Origin: Palsa-504 sp963753225
GTDB taxonomy: Bacteria; Actinomycetota; Actinomycetes; Streptosporangiales; Streptosporangiaceae
Assembly: GCA_963753225.1 (NCBI GenBank)
Contig: CAVWBQ010000008.1
Coordinates: 1 to 64,000, forward strand
DNA length: 64,000 bases
Direction of reading: 5' to 3'
Shown here: positions 20,001 through 27,124 of the stretch, one piece after another
Layout: each line of letters begins with the position of its first letter
How positions within the stretch are numbered: the first letter of the stretch is position 1
Position numbers and translations under genes: made by a program
The notes under the pieces: model-generated
Database searches by the model: none
What the model saw: only the letters and a program-made list of their open reading frames with translations
What the model was told of the DNA's origin: nothing

Positions 20001-20176
20001 GGCTGCTCGCGGCAAGCGCAGGCGTGCGCGGGCTGCCGGATCGTTCCCACCCGGACGTGGCCCGGATCGAGCAGGCCGCGCGGCACCGCCTCGGCGAAGC
20101 GCGGTTCGCCGAGGCGGCTCGGGAAGGCATGCAGACGAGCTGGTCTCAGCTGGTCACCGTCACGCTCGCCTCGTGA
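17012..20176 (+). CDS. SARP-type transcriptional activator with NB-ARC ATPase and TPR-like domains (AfsR-like)
   Basis: 1054 residues from GTG 17012 (an internal ATG four codons later is possible). Residues 1-90 form an OmpR-type winged helix starting IGMLGPFEVR. A BTAD domain ends near 240 at ALGVDPSPELSALH. An STAND/NB-ARC ATPase follows with P-loop GPGGSGKT (289-296), LLILDNCEHVI and ATSREPL, and then a helical repeat C-terminus. SARPs activate genes by binding short direct repeats next to the -10 box. The facing drrAB-DUF4097 operon has exactly such repeats at 22810-22851, so it is the likely target. The last 31 bp overlap the convergent DUF4097 gene. Confidence 0.9.
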   Translation: MQIGMLGPFEVRTDNGVLANVPGARLRGLLIALALESGHAVPKATLVDWIWGERPPSDAANALQRLVSRLRKALPEGLVEGQTDGYRLRVEPDAVDAVRFERLVGQARNDEDPRRVRLLREALALWRGAAMQDVGLQDSAAFDAAVTRLDGLRLTAMEDRFDAEISLGHGVELVTELTDLVAAHPVRERLVAALMRALAATGRDTEALLVYQRTREALADALGVDPSPELSALHVALLRGELGRREQRWLEEGRKTNLRAELTSFVGKDADVAAVRELIAEHRLTTLIGPGGSGKTRLATETARTLLGDLPDGAWLVELAAIGADGDVAQSTLAALGLRDALLGAAPNAEPTDRLIAAIREREALLILDNCEHVIESAAAFAHRVLGECQRLRILATSREPLGITGEALWLVEPLALPERDASPGEIESSPAVQLLRDRAGAVRRDLAVPYQLDGHTLPTMARVCRALDGIPLAIELAAARLRTMSLDQLASRLDDRFRLLTSGSRTALPRHRTLRAVVDWSWELLTDAERMVLRRLAAFSGGASLDAAERVCAGDGVEQEQVLELLTALAEKSLLLTEGDSAPRYRMIGTIKEYAGQRLAEAGESDLARHAHLVYFTELTETAEPHLRRAEQLEWLATLEVEHDNIGSAMRGALAAGEAHAAMRLAAGAGWYWWLGGHRAEGMELITAATETSGEVTDEIRAMVYALVVHFVSSGRGDEHQAAEWIHKAYRFSQRSKSRNPLLGLVAPLERMLQAPDTFLPAWEPLLDHEDPWVRALARLQLGKMRIMLGQGGRDADAYLEMAIAEFRALGERFGISFALTELADRIAVRGEFAGACEYYEQAIAVVTEVGTIEDVIRMRSRQAQLYWLLGDEDSSAAAIADAEQYAERVTWPDALVELALSKAELARWGGNAEAAYHQLDVATTILGDEAERADIRAVTHDLLGYLADDLSEARTHRAAACQAASEAGHPLLIAQVLVGVADLALRCDQYEQAARLLAASAGVRGLPDRSHPDVARIEQAARHRLGEARFAEAAREGMQTSWSQLVTVTLAS

Positions 20177-20994
20177 ATGATGATGTCGCCGTACCGCGTG
20201 CGGGCGTGGACCGTGACCTTGCTGTCCGACGTGTCGGGGCCGTCCTGAGACGGAACGGAGTTGCGCACCGACCCATGCTTGCTGTTGGCGTCCACCCTGG
20301 CAGCGGTGCCCTCGCTGATACCGACCTCGATATTTCCTGAGCGGTTCAACAGCTCCGCCTGACCGCGCGTCAGCCGGCCGATCCGAATGGCGCCGTCGCC
20401 TGTCTTGGCGGTGACGCTGCCGTCGGCGCGGTCGATGTCGAAACCGCCGTGGCCACTGCTCAGATCGAGGTCGGCCGAGGCGTGGCCGATCCAGGTCTGC
20501 CCGCCCGAGCTCGAGAACTTGACGGTGTCCTTGACCTCGCTGATCCGCATTGCGAACGCCGCACCGTCGATGGTGGCGCGCTCGGCGATGTGGCCGATCG
20601 TGACCTCGCCGGCCGCGATGTTTGCCTGCAGTGCGTTGATGCGATCGAGATGGACCCGGCCCGATGCCATGTGCAGCTCGCACTCGCCAAACGAGCCGTC
20701 GGCGTGAACACTTGAGTGCGCCAGGTACGCGACCAGGCTGGAGCCTGCGGGCAGGTCGATCGTGATGACGACCGAACCGTTCTTGTCTCCGGAGACGGTC
20801 GTTTTGACCGATAGCTGACCGGCGGCGAAGTCGACCTTGGTCTTGCTGGCCACCTTGACGTCCGTCTTGCTCTCCTTGTCGATGGGTTCGATCAGCACCA
20901 CGGTGTCGGTCCGGTCGCTTGCGGTTACCCGCACCTGAGCGCCACCGACAACAACAGTGGCGGCGATGGGCCCTGGCGTGTCGAATGTAGGCAT
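20146..20994 (-). CDS. DUF4097-type beta-strand repeat protein
   Basis: 282 residues from ATG 20994. Regularly spaced short strands with Gly/Asp turns (for example SSGHGGFDIDRADGSV, TGDGAIRIGRL and RSGNIEVG) form the beta-helix-like pattern of the DUF4097 family, which often sits beside ABC exporters and padR/SARP regulators. It has no signal peptide or membrane helix, so it is cytoplasmic. It is the third gene of the drrA-drrB operon, 90 bp downstream of the permease. The biochemical role is unknown. Its 3' end overlaps the end of the SARP gene by 31 bp on the other strand. Confidence 0.8.
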   Translation of the reverse strand: MPTFDTPGPIAATVVVGGAQVRVTASDRTDTVVLIEPIDKESKTDVKVASKTKVDFAAGQLSVKTTVSGDKNGSVVITIDLPAGSSLVAYLAHSSVHADGSFGECELHMASGRVHLDRINALQANIAAGEVTIGHIAERATIDGAAFAMRISEVKDTVKFSSSGGQTWIGHASADLDLSSGHGGFDIDRADGSVTAKTGDGAIRIGRLTRGQAELLNRSGNIEVGISEGTAARVDANSKHGSVRNSVPSQDGPDTSDSKVTVHARTRYGDIIIHEASVTVTS

Positions 20995-21084
20995 GACAAC
21001 TCTCCTGAAGTCTCGTACTTGATCTGTTGATGGCGGCTCAGCCGACCCCGGTCACGGTCCCCGGAAGGGCTATCGCCCGGGAGG

Positions 21085-21846
21085 TCACGCGCGCTTGCTG
21101 AACGTGGCGCGCGACCACAGGTACCCGACGAGGGCGATCCCGGCGCACCACGTGAGAGCGGCGGCCGCGTAGCCGCCCGACGGGGTGCCGGCGAGCAGTC
21201 CGCGCACCGATTCGATAATCGGCGTGAAGGGCTGATACTCCGCGAATTGCCGGACACCCTGTCCCATCTTGTCGGCCGGCACGACCGCGCTGCTCAGGAA
21301 CGGCAGCAGGAGCAGCGGCACGACGGCCATGCCTGCGGATTCCGGAGTTTTCGCGGTTATTCCCAGCGCGACCGTGAGCCAGGCGGCCGCGAAAGCTGCC
21401 GCCGCGATGATACCGATCGCGCCGAGCCATTCGAGGGGGGTCGCAGGCGACCGGAACCCCAGCGCGAAGGCCATTCCGATGATGGCCGCAATGGCTATCG
21501 AGCTGCCCAGCATGGTGGCTGCGACGTGACCGGTCAGGACGGCACCGCGGGAGACATTCATGACCTTGAACCGGTTGATGATGCCCTTGGTCATGTCGGA
21601 GCTCACGGACACCGCGGTGCCTGAGAGCCCGTAGGTGATGGCCAGCAGGATCAGGCCTGGTGTTGCGTATTCGATGTAGTGCTCTCCGACATTGAATGCG
21701 TTGCCGAGCACGTACACGAATAGCAACATGATCACGACCGGCATCAAAACCCCGTTGAACACCGTGACCGGATTCCGGAGGATGTGCTTGAAGTTGCGGC
21801 GCATCATGATCCGCGCGTCGGTCAGCGGTGCTGAAGTGGTACTCAT
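21085..21846 (-). CDS. ABC-2 type transporter permease (DrrB-like)
   Basis: 253 residues from ATG 21846, overlapping the stop of the ATPase gene (ATGA). There are six hydrophobic segments. The pattern RNFKHILRNPVTVFNGVLMPVVIMLLFVYV at the start and the late helices match the ABC-2 permease family of daunorubicin-type exporters. It forms the membrane channel paired with the ATPase encoded just upstream. The substrate is unknown. In drug producers such pairs give self-resistance, but there is no biosynthetic cluster within the window. Confidence 0.87.
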   Translation of the reverse strand: MSTTSAPLTDARIMMRRNFKHILRNPVTVFNGVLMPVVIMLLFVYVLGNAFNVGEHYIEYATPGLILLAITYGLSGTAVSVSSDMTKGIINRFKVMNVSRGAVLTGHVAATMLGSSIAIAAIIGMAFALGFRSPATPLEWLGAIGIIAAAAFAAAWLTVALGITAKTPESAGMAVVPLLLLPFLSSAVVPADKMGQGVRQFAEYQPFTPIIESVRGLLAGTPSGGYAAAALTWCAGIALVGYLWSRATFSKRA

Positions 21847-22787
21847 CGTGCTATGGCCTCCGTGGTCGCGTGACTGGTCAGGGCGAGGAAAACGTCATCG
21901 AGGTCCGGCGTGTGCACGGAGAACTCCTCGACGTCGATCGAATGCTCATCGAGCCGATCCAGCAGAGCCCGCAGCGATTTCGCCTTGCCATCGCCGGGAA
22001 CCCGCAGGGTCAGGTCCTCGTCGTCCTGAGTGGAGCCGGTCAGGACCCGCGCCGCCGCGTCGAGTTCCCGGACGTCGGTGAACCGGAGCCGGACGTGGCT
22101 GCCGGGCACCTGGCGCTTGAGGTCGTCGGGAGTGCCCTGGGCCACCAGGTGGCCCTGGTCGAGCACCGCGATCCGGTCGGCGAGCTGATCGGCTTCTTCG
22201 AGATTCTGGGTAGTGAGGAAAATGGTGACGCCGTCGGCCACCAATTCGCGGACGATGTTCCACAGCGTGCGACGGCTGCGCGGATCCAGTCCCGTCGTCG
22301 GCTCGTCCAGGAAAATGATCTGAGGCCTGGTGACCAGGGTCATCGCCAGATCCAGCTTCCGGCGCATACCGCCGGAATAGGTCGCCGCCATCTTCTGCGC
22401 CGACTCCACCAGGTCGAACCGTTCCAGCAACGAGGTGACCACCCGCTTGCCCTCGCCGGCCCGCAGATGGTGCAGATCCGCCATCAACTGCAGGTTCTCT
22501 TCCCCTGTCAGCAGATCGTCCACCGCCGCGAACTGACCGGTGACGCCGATCACCGCGCGCACCGCCTTGGTCTCGGTCGCGACATCATGCCCGGCAACCC
22601 GTACCGTCCCACCGTCAGCCTTCATCAACGTGGTCAGCACGTTCACCGTCGTCGTCTTACCCGCTCCATTCGGGCCGAGCAGGGAAAAGACTGTGCCCGC
22701 AGGAACCTCTAGATCGATGCCATCGAGCACGGTCTTGTCCCCGTATGCCTTGCGCAGCCCTGAGACTGCAATCGCTGAACTTGTCAT
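21843..22787 (-). CDS. ABC transporter ATP-binding protein (DrrA-like)
   Basis: 314 residues. I chose ATG 22787 (MTSSAIAVSGLRKAYG) because family members start just before the first strand. A longer frame to 22850 would run through the SARP repeats. Motifs are Walker A GPNGAGKTTT, signature YSGGMRRKLDLA, Walker B IIFLDEPTTGLD and the H-loop region TTQNLEEADQLADRI. The C-terminal 80 residues form the DrrA-type extension. It energises the DrrB-like permease encoded downstream. Promoter and operator features just upstream suggest control by the SARP protein and a nearly leaderless transcript. Confidence 0.9.
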   Translation of the reverse strand: MTSSAIAVSGLRKAYGDKTVLDGIDLEVPAGTVFSLLGPNGAGKTTTVNVLTTLMKADGGTVRVAGHDVATETKAVRAVIGVTGQFAAVDDLLTGEENLQLMADLHHLRAGEGKRVVTSLLERFDLVESAQKMAATYSGGMRRKLDLAMTLVTRPQIIFLDEPTTGLDPRSRRTLWNIVRELVADGVTIFLTTQNLEEADQLADRIAVLDQGHLVAQGTPDDLKRQVPGSHVRLRFTDVRELDAAARVLTGSTQDDEDLTLRVPGDGKAKSLRALLDRLDEHSIDVEEFSVHTPDLDDVFLALTSHATTEAIAR

Positions 22788-22791
22788 GCGA

Positions 22792-22851
22792 CTACTATCG
22801 GCACCGTCCCTGTCACGCCCCTGACACGCCCCTGACACGACCACTGACACG
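22792..22851 (-). promoter_or_regulatory. SARP-type direct repeats and -10 element for the drrAB-DUF4097 operon
   Basis: Four copies of the octamer CTG(A/T)CACG, read on the + strand, begin at 22810, 22821, 22832 and 22844, so the spacing is 11, 11 and 12 bp. On the coding strand this is GTGTCAG three times and then GTGACAG. SARP proteins bind direct heptamers on an 11-bp period whose last copy lies about 8-10 bp from the -10 hexamer. A GATAGT/TAGTAG element at 22792-22799 sits at that distance, and the ATG follows within ten bases. Confidence 0.6.
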
Positions 22852-23021
22852 GCGTTCTACCTCGTTGCGCCAGATCAGCGCGCTGTGCAGCCTGCCGATG
22901 GCTGCATGATCGGCGGAGCCCGCCGGTCACCTCGGCCACCCGATGGACCTCTAAGGTCTTGTGGCTGAACGGACCGGGTCTTCGCCCGCAATAGCCAGGG
23001 GCAAAACCAGTGCCCCGCTCG

Positions 23022-23384
23022 CTAACTGCTCTCTGTGCTCCCGGACGTCGCTGCAAGCGCTTCTTCTAGGCTGGCGAAGTGAGGGATCACCCTGTCGAGG
23101 CCGGTTATGACGAAGATCCGCAGGACGGCCGCGCCGGTGATGACCAGGCGTATCTCGCCGTTGCCGGCCTCGGCCCGCTTGTGCGCCGCCACCAGTGCGT
23201 GAATGCCGGCAGTGTCACAGAACTGGGTCCTGCTCATGTCGACCACGAAGGTTCCTGGTCCGTGCCCGGCGGCTTCGAGCAGCGCCGCCCGCAACCCGGC
23301 GGCGTTGGTGATATCGATCTCTTCAGGCGTCACCACTACGGGCACGCTGCTGACCATCTCGACCGGGAACCTGGTCTCAGGCAT
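23022..23384 (-). CDS. STAS-domain anti-sigma-factor antagonist-like protein
   Basis: 120 residues covering a single STAS domain: VVVTPEEIDITNAAGLRAAL, then FVVDMSRTQFCDTAGI at about 46-61. The residue phosphorylated in SpoIIAA/RsbV proteins (Ser of D-S-x-G) is Thr58 here, which is still phosphorylatable. Such proteins bind anti-sigma kinases in general-stress switches. The 5' end overlaps the tail of a degraded PP2C/SpoIIE phosphatase by eight bases, which suggests that they were once one operon. No anti-sigma kinase is encoded close by. Confidence 0.8.
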   Translation of the reverse strand: MPETRFPVEMVSSVPVVVTPEEIDITNAAGLRAALLEAAGHGPGTFVVDMSRTQFCDTAGIHALVAAHKRAEAGNGEIRLVITGAAVLRIFVITGLDRVIPHFASLEEALAATSGSTESS

Positions 23385-23640
23385 CCGCGTCCCTTTCCCT
23401 CTCGGCGTGGCGCCGGATCATGAGCAGGGCGATATCGTCACGGGCTGGCTCGCTACCGGCCAGGGCTCCCATCACCGGGCAGAGCCGGTCCAGCCCTTCG
23501 TCGATCAGTTCCCCTGGACGCTCGACCAGGCCATCCCTATAGAAACACAGTAGGCGCCCGGCGGAATCGGAACGGTCGTCACCGGGCGTTGCGCCCGGGG
23601 GGCCCGCACCGTGGTGCAGCGGGCCGGGCTGCTTCGTTTT
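23377..23640 (-). pseudogene. C-terminal remnant of a SpoIIE/PP2C-type phosphatase
   Basis: Reading the minus strand in one frame down to TGA at 23377-23379 gives RLLCFYRDGLVERPGELIDE and then ARDDIALLMIRRH. This is the C-terminal signature of PP2C/RsbU-type phosphatases (usually LLLYTDGLVE and DDIALLVLR). Sequence further upstream quickly loses similarity and reaches a stop near 23669. The metal-binding N-terminal half is absent, so it is a truncated relic. It overlaps the STAS start by eight bases. The conserved last third shows that the neighbouring STAS protein once had its cognate phosphatase. A short hairpin at 23582-23598 lies inside it. Confidence 0.6.
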
Positions 23641-23773
23641 GCGCGGTCGTGAGCCAGCGAGCTTCGTTTAGCGAATATCAGGTTCGGATTGTCGCTGGCA
23701 GACTAGTAATAGCAACAGCCACCGTCCCCGTATACGCGGCGCACCTTTGCTCCCTGGAGGCGACGCGAGCACT

Positions 23774-24196
23774 ATGCCCCATCCGCACGTCCGGCACGCG
23801 CCCGTCGTCGTGGCACTCCCCGCCGAGATCGACCTGACCAACCGGGAAGAGGTTTTTGGCCGGGTCTGCGCTGCATTTGCCTCCGGGGCGACCGTCGTCA
23901 TCGCCGACCTCACCGCCACGACGTTCTGCGACTGCGCATCCCTGCGCTGCTTGCTGACGGTTCAGCATGGCGCCGCCGCCAACGGCGGTCAGCTAATGCT
24001 CGTCATACCATCCGGCAGCCCGGTGTGGCGGGTGATGAACCTGCTAGGCCTAGACCATCAGGTACCGGTGTACGCCAGCCCGGGCGAGGCGGACGCCGGC
24101 ATATGCGCGCCGGCTCGGAGCGGGTCACCGGGGGCTTCTGGCGTGGACCGTTTGGGGCACCGGGCCACGGTCACTCGGCCGCCGCCTGGTCGATGA
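23774..24196 (+). CDS. STAS-domain protein with substituted phosphorylation site
   Basis: 140 residues from ATG 23774, with GGAGG about 13 bases upstream; earlier in-frame starts give no domain sequence. The STAS pattern is clear: VVVALPAEIDLTN, then VVIADLTATTFCD (41-53). The loop that normally carries the phosphorylatable Ser (D-S-S-G) reads D-C-A-S, with Cys54 at that position. It may be a constitutively active or redox-sensitive antagonist, or it may have lost switching. The C-terminal 35 residues are a disordered Gly/Pro/Arg tail. The 3' end overlaps the convergent cheR-like gene by 26 bp. Confidence 0.75.
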   Translation: MPHPHVRHAPVVVALPAEIDLTNREEVFGRVCAAFASGATVVIADLTATTFCDCASLRCLLTVQHGAAANGGQLMLVIPSGSPVWRVMNLLGLDHQVPVYASPGEADAGICAPARSGSPGASGVDRLGHRATVTRPPPGR

Positions 24197-26027
24197 CCAG
24201 GATAAGACCGCTGATGGTGCCCTCTTCTGACCGCATCGCAGACGCCGCGACCCGCAACTTCACGGTCTTGCCCCGCCGGTTCAGCGCGGGCAGGTCGATA
24301 GTGGACGTGCTGCTCCCGTCGGCCCCGGCCAGCACTCCTCGCAGCCACGGTGCGATCTCGGCCGTCGGCAGCCCGATGTCAAGGGACAGGACGTCCCGGG
24401 ATTCGGCTTCCTCGGGACGCAGCCCCCACAGATCCTCCGCGCCCGGGCTCCACACGCGCACGCGCAGATTCTCGGTCAGCACGATCACGGCGCTGCCCAG
24501 GCTGCGCAGGACCGCGCCCAGGAAGCCGTTGGCCTGATTGAGCTCCTCGGTCCGCCCGCGCAGTTCCGCGTTGATGACCTGGAGCTCGTCGTTCGTCGAC
24601 TGGAGTTCCTCGTTCATCGTCTCGAGTTCTTCGTTGGTCGACTGGAGTTCCTCGTTGGTCGTCTCGAGTTCTTCGTTGGTCGACTGGAGCTCCTCGTTGG
24701 TCGTCTCCAGTTCCTCGTTCAGGGACTGCAGTTCCTCGTAGGCGCGCTCCAGCTCGGTGTTGGCGTACGCGAGCTCGTCCCGGACACGGCGGTACCGCGT
24801 CACGTCGACGAAGCTGACGCCGACGCCGATCAGGTCCCCCGGCGCCCCGAACAGCGGCACGACGGAGATGTCGTAGTACCCGGGCTCGCTGCTGCCCGCC
24901 CGCACCCATTCCACGTCGTGCAGCTCGACCGGGCGCAGCTCTTTCCTGACATGGTCGATACGGGACCTGAGCTCGACCGGCCGGTAGGACACTTCCAGAT
25001 CCTGGAAAGGCCGTCCCAGGTCGCGGGGGCGCAGGTTGAACAGCGCCTCAGCCGCCGAGTTGGCCACCCGGAGCTTGTCCGCCAAGTCGACGGCGAGCTG
25101 CACGGCCGGTCCCGAGGTCAGGGCCGCGCTTTCCAGCCGGTCGCCGACCCGCTCCCGGCCGGCCGTGTCGCTCCAGCTCGCCGGCGGCCCGGTTTCCATT
25201 CCGATCGTCGGCAACGCCCTGCGGAACAGGCGCTTGCGCAGGTCTACGGGCTGGAAACGGTCGGAATGGTTCAGCAGCATCTCGGCCTTGCCCAGGAACA
25301 GGTACCCGGGGTAGGACAAGGCGAAGTGGAATCGCCGCACGATGCTGGCCTGGGTCTCGGCGTTGAAGTACATCAACGTGTTGCGGGCGGCCAGGAGATC
25401 GACCCGGGAGATGGGCGCGTCGTGCGTCAGGTCGTTGCGGCCGAAGATGACCTGGCGGCGCAGATCACGGCGGAAGGCGCGCCGGGTCCCGGCCGCCTCG
25501 AAGTAGGTGTCCACCAGCGCCTCGGGCACGTCGGCCAGCGCGTCAGCTTCGTAGGTGCCGGCCCGCGCCTGCTGCAGGGCGTCCTCGTCAAGGTCCGTCG
25601 CGTAGATCTTCACCCGCTCGCGGAACTGGTCGGCGCCCATGGCCTCGGCCAGGACTATCGCGAGGGTATAGGCCTCCTCGCCGGTGGCACAGCCCGCGCT
25701 CCAGACCCGGACCGGCGTCTTGACCCCCTTGGCCGACAGGAGTTCCGGTATCACCTGCTCCTGCAACGCCTGCCAGGCCAGCGGATCCCGGAAGAAGCCC
25801 GTGACGTTGATGAGCATGCTCTCGAAAAGCTGGCTGAACTCCTCGGGCTCCAATTCGAGGTAGTCCCGGTACTCGGCGAAGGTGGAAAGCCCGACGACGG
25901 CGATCCGGCGGTTGATCCTCCGCTCCAGCGTCGACCGTTTGTAGCCGGTGAAGTCGAACCCCCGGCTTTCCTTCACCATCCTCAGGAGCTCATCGAAATC
26001 GCGGTCCTGGTCATTCTCGTCAGCCAC
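24171..26027 (-). CDS. CheR-type methyltransferase fused to PAS domains and a coiled coil
   Basis: 618 residues from ATG 26027. Residues 1-80 are the CheR N-terminal helical domain. The SAM-binding site VWSAGCATGEEAYTLA is at about 108-123. RNTLMYF corresponds to the RNVLIYF motif. PAS-like regions lie at about 300-420 and 495-610, separated by a coiled coil of ELQSTNEELETTNE heptads (about 425-490). In classical systems CheR methylates chemoreceptors. Here there is no receptor, and such CheR-PAS proteins usually feed hybrid kinases. It stands next to a CheB gene, forming a methylation/demethylation-like pair. Confidence 0.85.
   Translation of the reverse strand: MADENDQDRDFDELLRMVKESRGFDFTGYKRSTLERRINRRIAVVGLSTFAEYRDYLELEPEEFSQLFESMLINVTGFFRDPLAWQALQEQVIPELLSAKGVKTPVRVWSAGCATGEEAYTLAIVLAEAMGADQFRERVKIYATDLDEDALQQARAGTYEADALADVPEALVDTYFEAAGTRRAFRRDLRRQVIFGRNDLTHDAPISRVDLLAARNTLMYFNAETQASIVRRFHFALSYPGYLFLGKAEMLLNHSDRFQPVDLRKRLFRRALPTIGMETGPPASWSDTAGRERVGDRLESAALTSGPAVQLAVDLADKLRVANSAAEALFNLRPRDLGRPFQDLEVSYRPVELRSRIDHVRKELRPVELHDVEWVRAGSSEPGYYDISVVPLFGAPGDLIGVGVSFVDVTRYRRVRDELAYANTELERAYEELQSLNEELETTNEELQSTNEELETTNEELQSTNEELETMNEELQSTNDELQVINAELRGRTEELNQANGFLGAVLRSLGSAVIVLTENLRVRVWSPGAEDLWGLRPEEAESRDVLSLDIGLPTAEIAPWLRGVLAGADGSSTSTIDLPALNRRGKTVKLRVAASAMRSEEGTISGLILVIDQAAAE
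24599..24724 (-). repeat. Three tandem 42-bp units encoding the coiled coil
   Basis: The 42-bp unit beginning ACTGGAGTTCCTCGTTGGTC (on the + strand) recurs at 24599, 24641 and 24683 with few changes. Each unit encodes two heptads (ELQSTNE ELETTNE). Repeats this similar at the DNA level can expand or contract by slippage, changing coiled-coil length and the spacing between the two PAS regions. Confidence 0.8.
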
Positions 26028-26060
26028 GACAGGAGCGTACGCCCTCGGGGCGTGGTCGGC

Positions 26061-27107
26061 CTATCGGCCGGTGCCGGTCTGGTCGGCGGTGAGCTGGTCC
26101 GCGACGGGCTCTTCGGTGACCGGGGTCATCTTGCTGGTCGCCCCGCGGATCACGTCGGCGGCCAGCGCAGCCTCCTCGGAGGCGGCCCGGAATTGTGCCG
26201 CGGAGATCGGATGCCCCCGGCTCCGCGCCGACTCGGCCAGGCGTTCGGTGAGCCGGCTGCGTTCGTCCAGGCTGCGGATGGCGAGCCACATCGCGTGTTC
26301 CACGGTGCTGGTCTGCTTGTCGAGCAACGACTCCGGCGACCACCGGTGGCCGACCAGGCAGTCGTAGTTGTCGGCGGCGTGCTCCCTGGCGTGGTACAGC
26401 GGGCCGCCGCACTCGGGGCAGGTGAACCCGCTGTAGTCGCGCGGCACGGGGGTGATCTGCGGGTCGCCGGCGAGCAGGCCGCGGACTTCCGCCTCGAGGC
26501 CGGCGGGCGGCTCGTCCGCGGGTACCTCGACCTCCTCGCGGGTCAGCCGGGTGAGGAGTTCGGCAATCTTCCCGGCGGGCCGGATCGCGGGATGCCGCGT
26601 GGTGGCCAGCGCGCAGCGCGGCATGCTGTCATAGGCCGCGTCGTCCGGATCCTGCACGATCACGCATCCGCCGTGCTGCTCCACGGTGGCGGCGCCCAGC
26701 GCGGCGTCGTCCAGCGTTCCGCTCAGCACCACCGCGATCGTCCGCGGGCCGCCGTAGAGCGCGGCGCTGCGGAAGAGCGGATCCGCCGATGGCCGGACAC
26801 CGTTCTGCCGGGGCCCCCGCGAGGTCCGCACCAGGCCGTCGACGACCAGGAGGTGCAGGTCCGGCGGAGCCACGTAGATCCGCCCGGGCCGGAGGGGTTC
26901 ACCGTCCACGGCGGCCGCGGCCGGCAGGACGCCGGCCCGGTCCAGAATGCGGGGCAGGGTCCGCCCGCCGGTGGCCGGGATATGCAGCACTACCAGCACC
27001 GAGGCATGAAGGTCAGCCGGAAGCGCCTCCAGCAGCGTGCGCAACGGCTCGAGCCCGCCCGCCGATGCCGCCACCGTGGCGATGTCCCGGCCGCGCAAGA
27101 CCGTCAT
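26061..27107 (-). CDS. CheB-type methylesterase with C-terminal zinc-ribbon-like tail
   Basis: 348 residues from ATG 27107. The N-terminal 180 residues form the CheB catalytic domain: Ser15 in ASAGGLEPL, His42 in VVLHIPATG, and Asp133/134 in LSGTLDDAALG, which take the place of the usual Ser-His-Asp triad. There is no receiver domain, so activity is not controlled by classical phosphorylation. The C-terminal part holds CPECGG and NYDCLVGHRWSPESLL, a zinc-ribbon-like element usual in this stand-alone CheB subgroup, followed by a helical tail. It is downstream of the STAS-AraC gene and upstream of the cheR-like gene, and probably forms a small signalling module with them. Confidence 0.85.
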   Translation of the reverse strand: MTVLRGRDIATVAASAGGLEPLRTLLEALPADLHASVLVVLHIPATGGRTLPRILDRAGVLPAAAAVDGEPLRPGRIYVAPPDLHLLVVDGLVRTSRGPRQNGVRPSADPLFRSAALYGGPRTIAVVLSGTLDDAALGAATVEQHGGCVIVQDPDDAAYDSMPRCALATTRHPAIRPAGKIAELLTRLTREEVEVPADEPPAGLEAEVRGLLAGDPQITPVPRDYSGFTCPECGGPLYHAREHAADNYDCLVGHRWSPESLLDKQTSTVEHAMWLAIRSLDERSRLTERLAESARSRGHPISAAQFRAASEEAALAADVIRGATSKMTPVTEEPVADQLTADQTGTGR

Positions 27108-27124
27108 GGCGTGTCCCTGCCCGA

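Noticed and set aside
23582..23598. GC-rich hairpin CCGGGCG-TTG-CGCCCGG as terminator
   Set aside because: It lies inside the phosphatase remnant reading frame and upstream of STAS on the same strand, so a terminator there is not supported.
24599..24724. CRISPR-like tandem repeats
   Set aside because: The units are directly adjacent without unique spacers and are in frame with a coiled coil; they are coding repeats.
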